Of a DNA stretch of 6,087 nucleotides, positions 6,040 to 6,087 are shown in pieces. The DNA is from an uncultured Flavobacteriales bacterium. GTDB taxonomy: Bacteria; Bacteroidota; Bacteroidia; Flavobacteriales_D; Sanyastnellaceae. Location: assembly GCA_913057815.1 (NCBI GenBank), contig CAJXOV010000153.1, forward strand, positions 1 to 6,087, in the 5' to 3' direction. The position numbers and the translations under genes are program-made. Within the stretch, counting starts at the first letter, position 1. The number at the start of each line of letters is the position of its first letter. Under the pieces are notes generated by a model. That model was not told the origin of the DNA. It worked only from the letters and a program-made list of their open reading frames with translations, and did no database searches.

Positions 6040-6087
6040 CTGTCTCTTATACACATCTCCGAGCCCACGAGACCTCTCTACATCTCG
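6040..6087 (+). other. Illumina Nextera adapter (sequencing artefact)
   Basis: Bases 6040-6058 are CTGTCTCTTATACACATCT, the 19-nt Tn5 mosaic end used in Nextera libraries. 6059-6073 are CCGAGCCCACGAGAC, the read-2 transposase adapter. 6074-6081 are CTCTCTAC, which matches the Nextera i7 index I know as N707. 6082-6087 are ATCTCG, the first bases of the P7 end. The order is exactly that of adapter read-through, so this is not genomic DNA or a natural transposon. Base 6039 is the last that may be real. Confidence 0.98.

Noticed and set aside
6040..6058. Mosaic end as evidence for a natural Tn5-type transposon
   Set aside because: It is followed directly by the synthetic read-2 adapter, an index and P7 sequence, which occur only in sequencing libraries.

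Overview
This window looks like one contig or read-assembly end from an AT-rich member of the Bacteroidota, probably a marine Cytophagales- or Flavobacteriales-like organism. The evidence is a Bacteroidota-type thymidine kinase N-terminus, a DUF2490 protein, a very large envelope beta-protein of a kind common in this phylum, Gln at predicted signal-peptidase sites, -7 boxes close to TAnnTTTG, and no clear Shine-Dalgarno sequences. The genus cannot be fixed from this sequence.

Layout, left to right. Bases 1-173 (minus strand) hold the first 57 codons of thymidine kinase (tdk), cut off by the window edge. A short divergent intergenic region carries an 8-bp perfect inverted repeat (195-202/219-226). 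Its arms read TATACTTG outward on both strands, so they may be back-to-back promoter -7 elements. Then come two closely spaced plus-strand genes: a small lipoprotein with a beta-sandwich-like domain (255-656) and, 4 nt later, a DUF2490 outer-membrane protein with a TTG start (661-1323). After about 130-160 nt follows the dominant gene, a protein of about 1150 residues with extensive predicted beta structure, an EF-hand-like loop and a C-terminal Phe (1488-4916). Its signal peptide is only complete if translation begins at an ATT at 1452.

On the minus strand, 5496-5015 encodes one small lipoprotein of unknown function that is split by an apparent single-base frameshift near 5292-5305. A gene-poor stretch (5497-5816) leads to a good -7 element and the start of a coiled-coil protein of a Bacteroidota family related in appearance to GreA (5817 onward). 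That gene does not continue in real sequence: from 6040 to the end the window is Illumina Nextera adapter (mosaic end, read-2 adapter, an 8-nt index and the start of P7). The biological sequence therefore stops at about 6039.

Functionally, the central part is an envelope locus: a lipoprotein, a small outer-membrane beta-protein and a very large one, all apparently exported. Nothing in the sequence ties them to a defined pathway. I see no RNA genes, CRISPR, insertion sequences, defence genes or phage genes. No convincing new system is evident. The points most worth a second look are the adapter tail, the frameshifted lipoprotein, the non-standard start of the large gene and the divergent inverted repeat.
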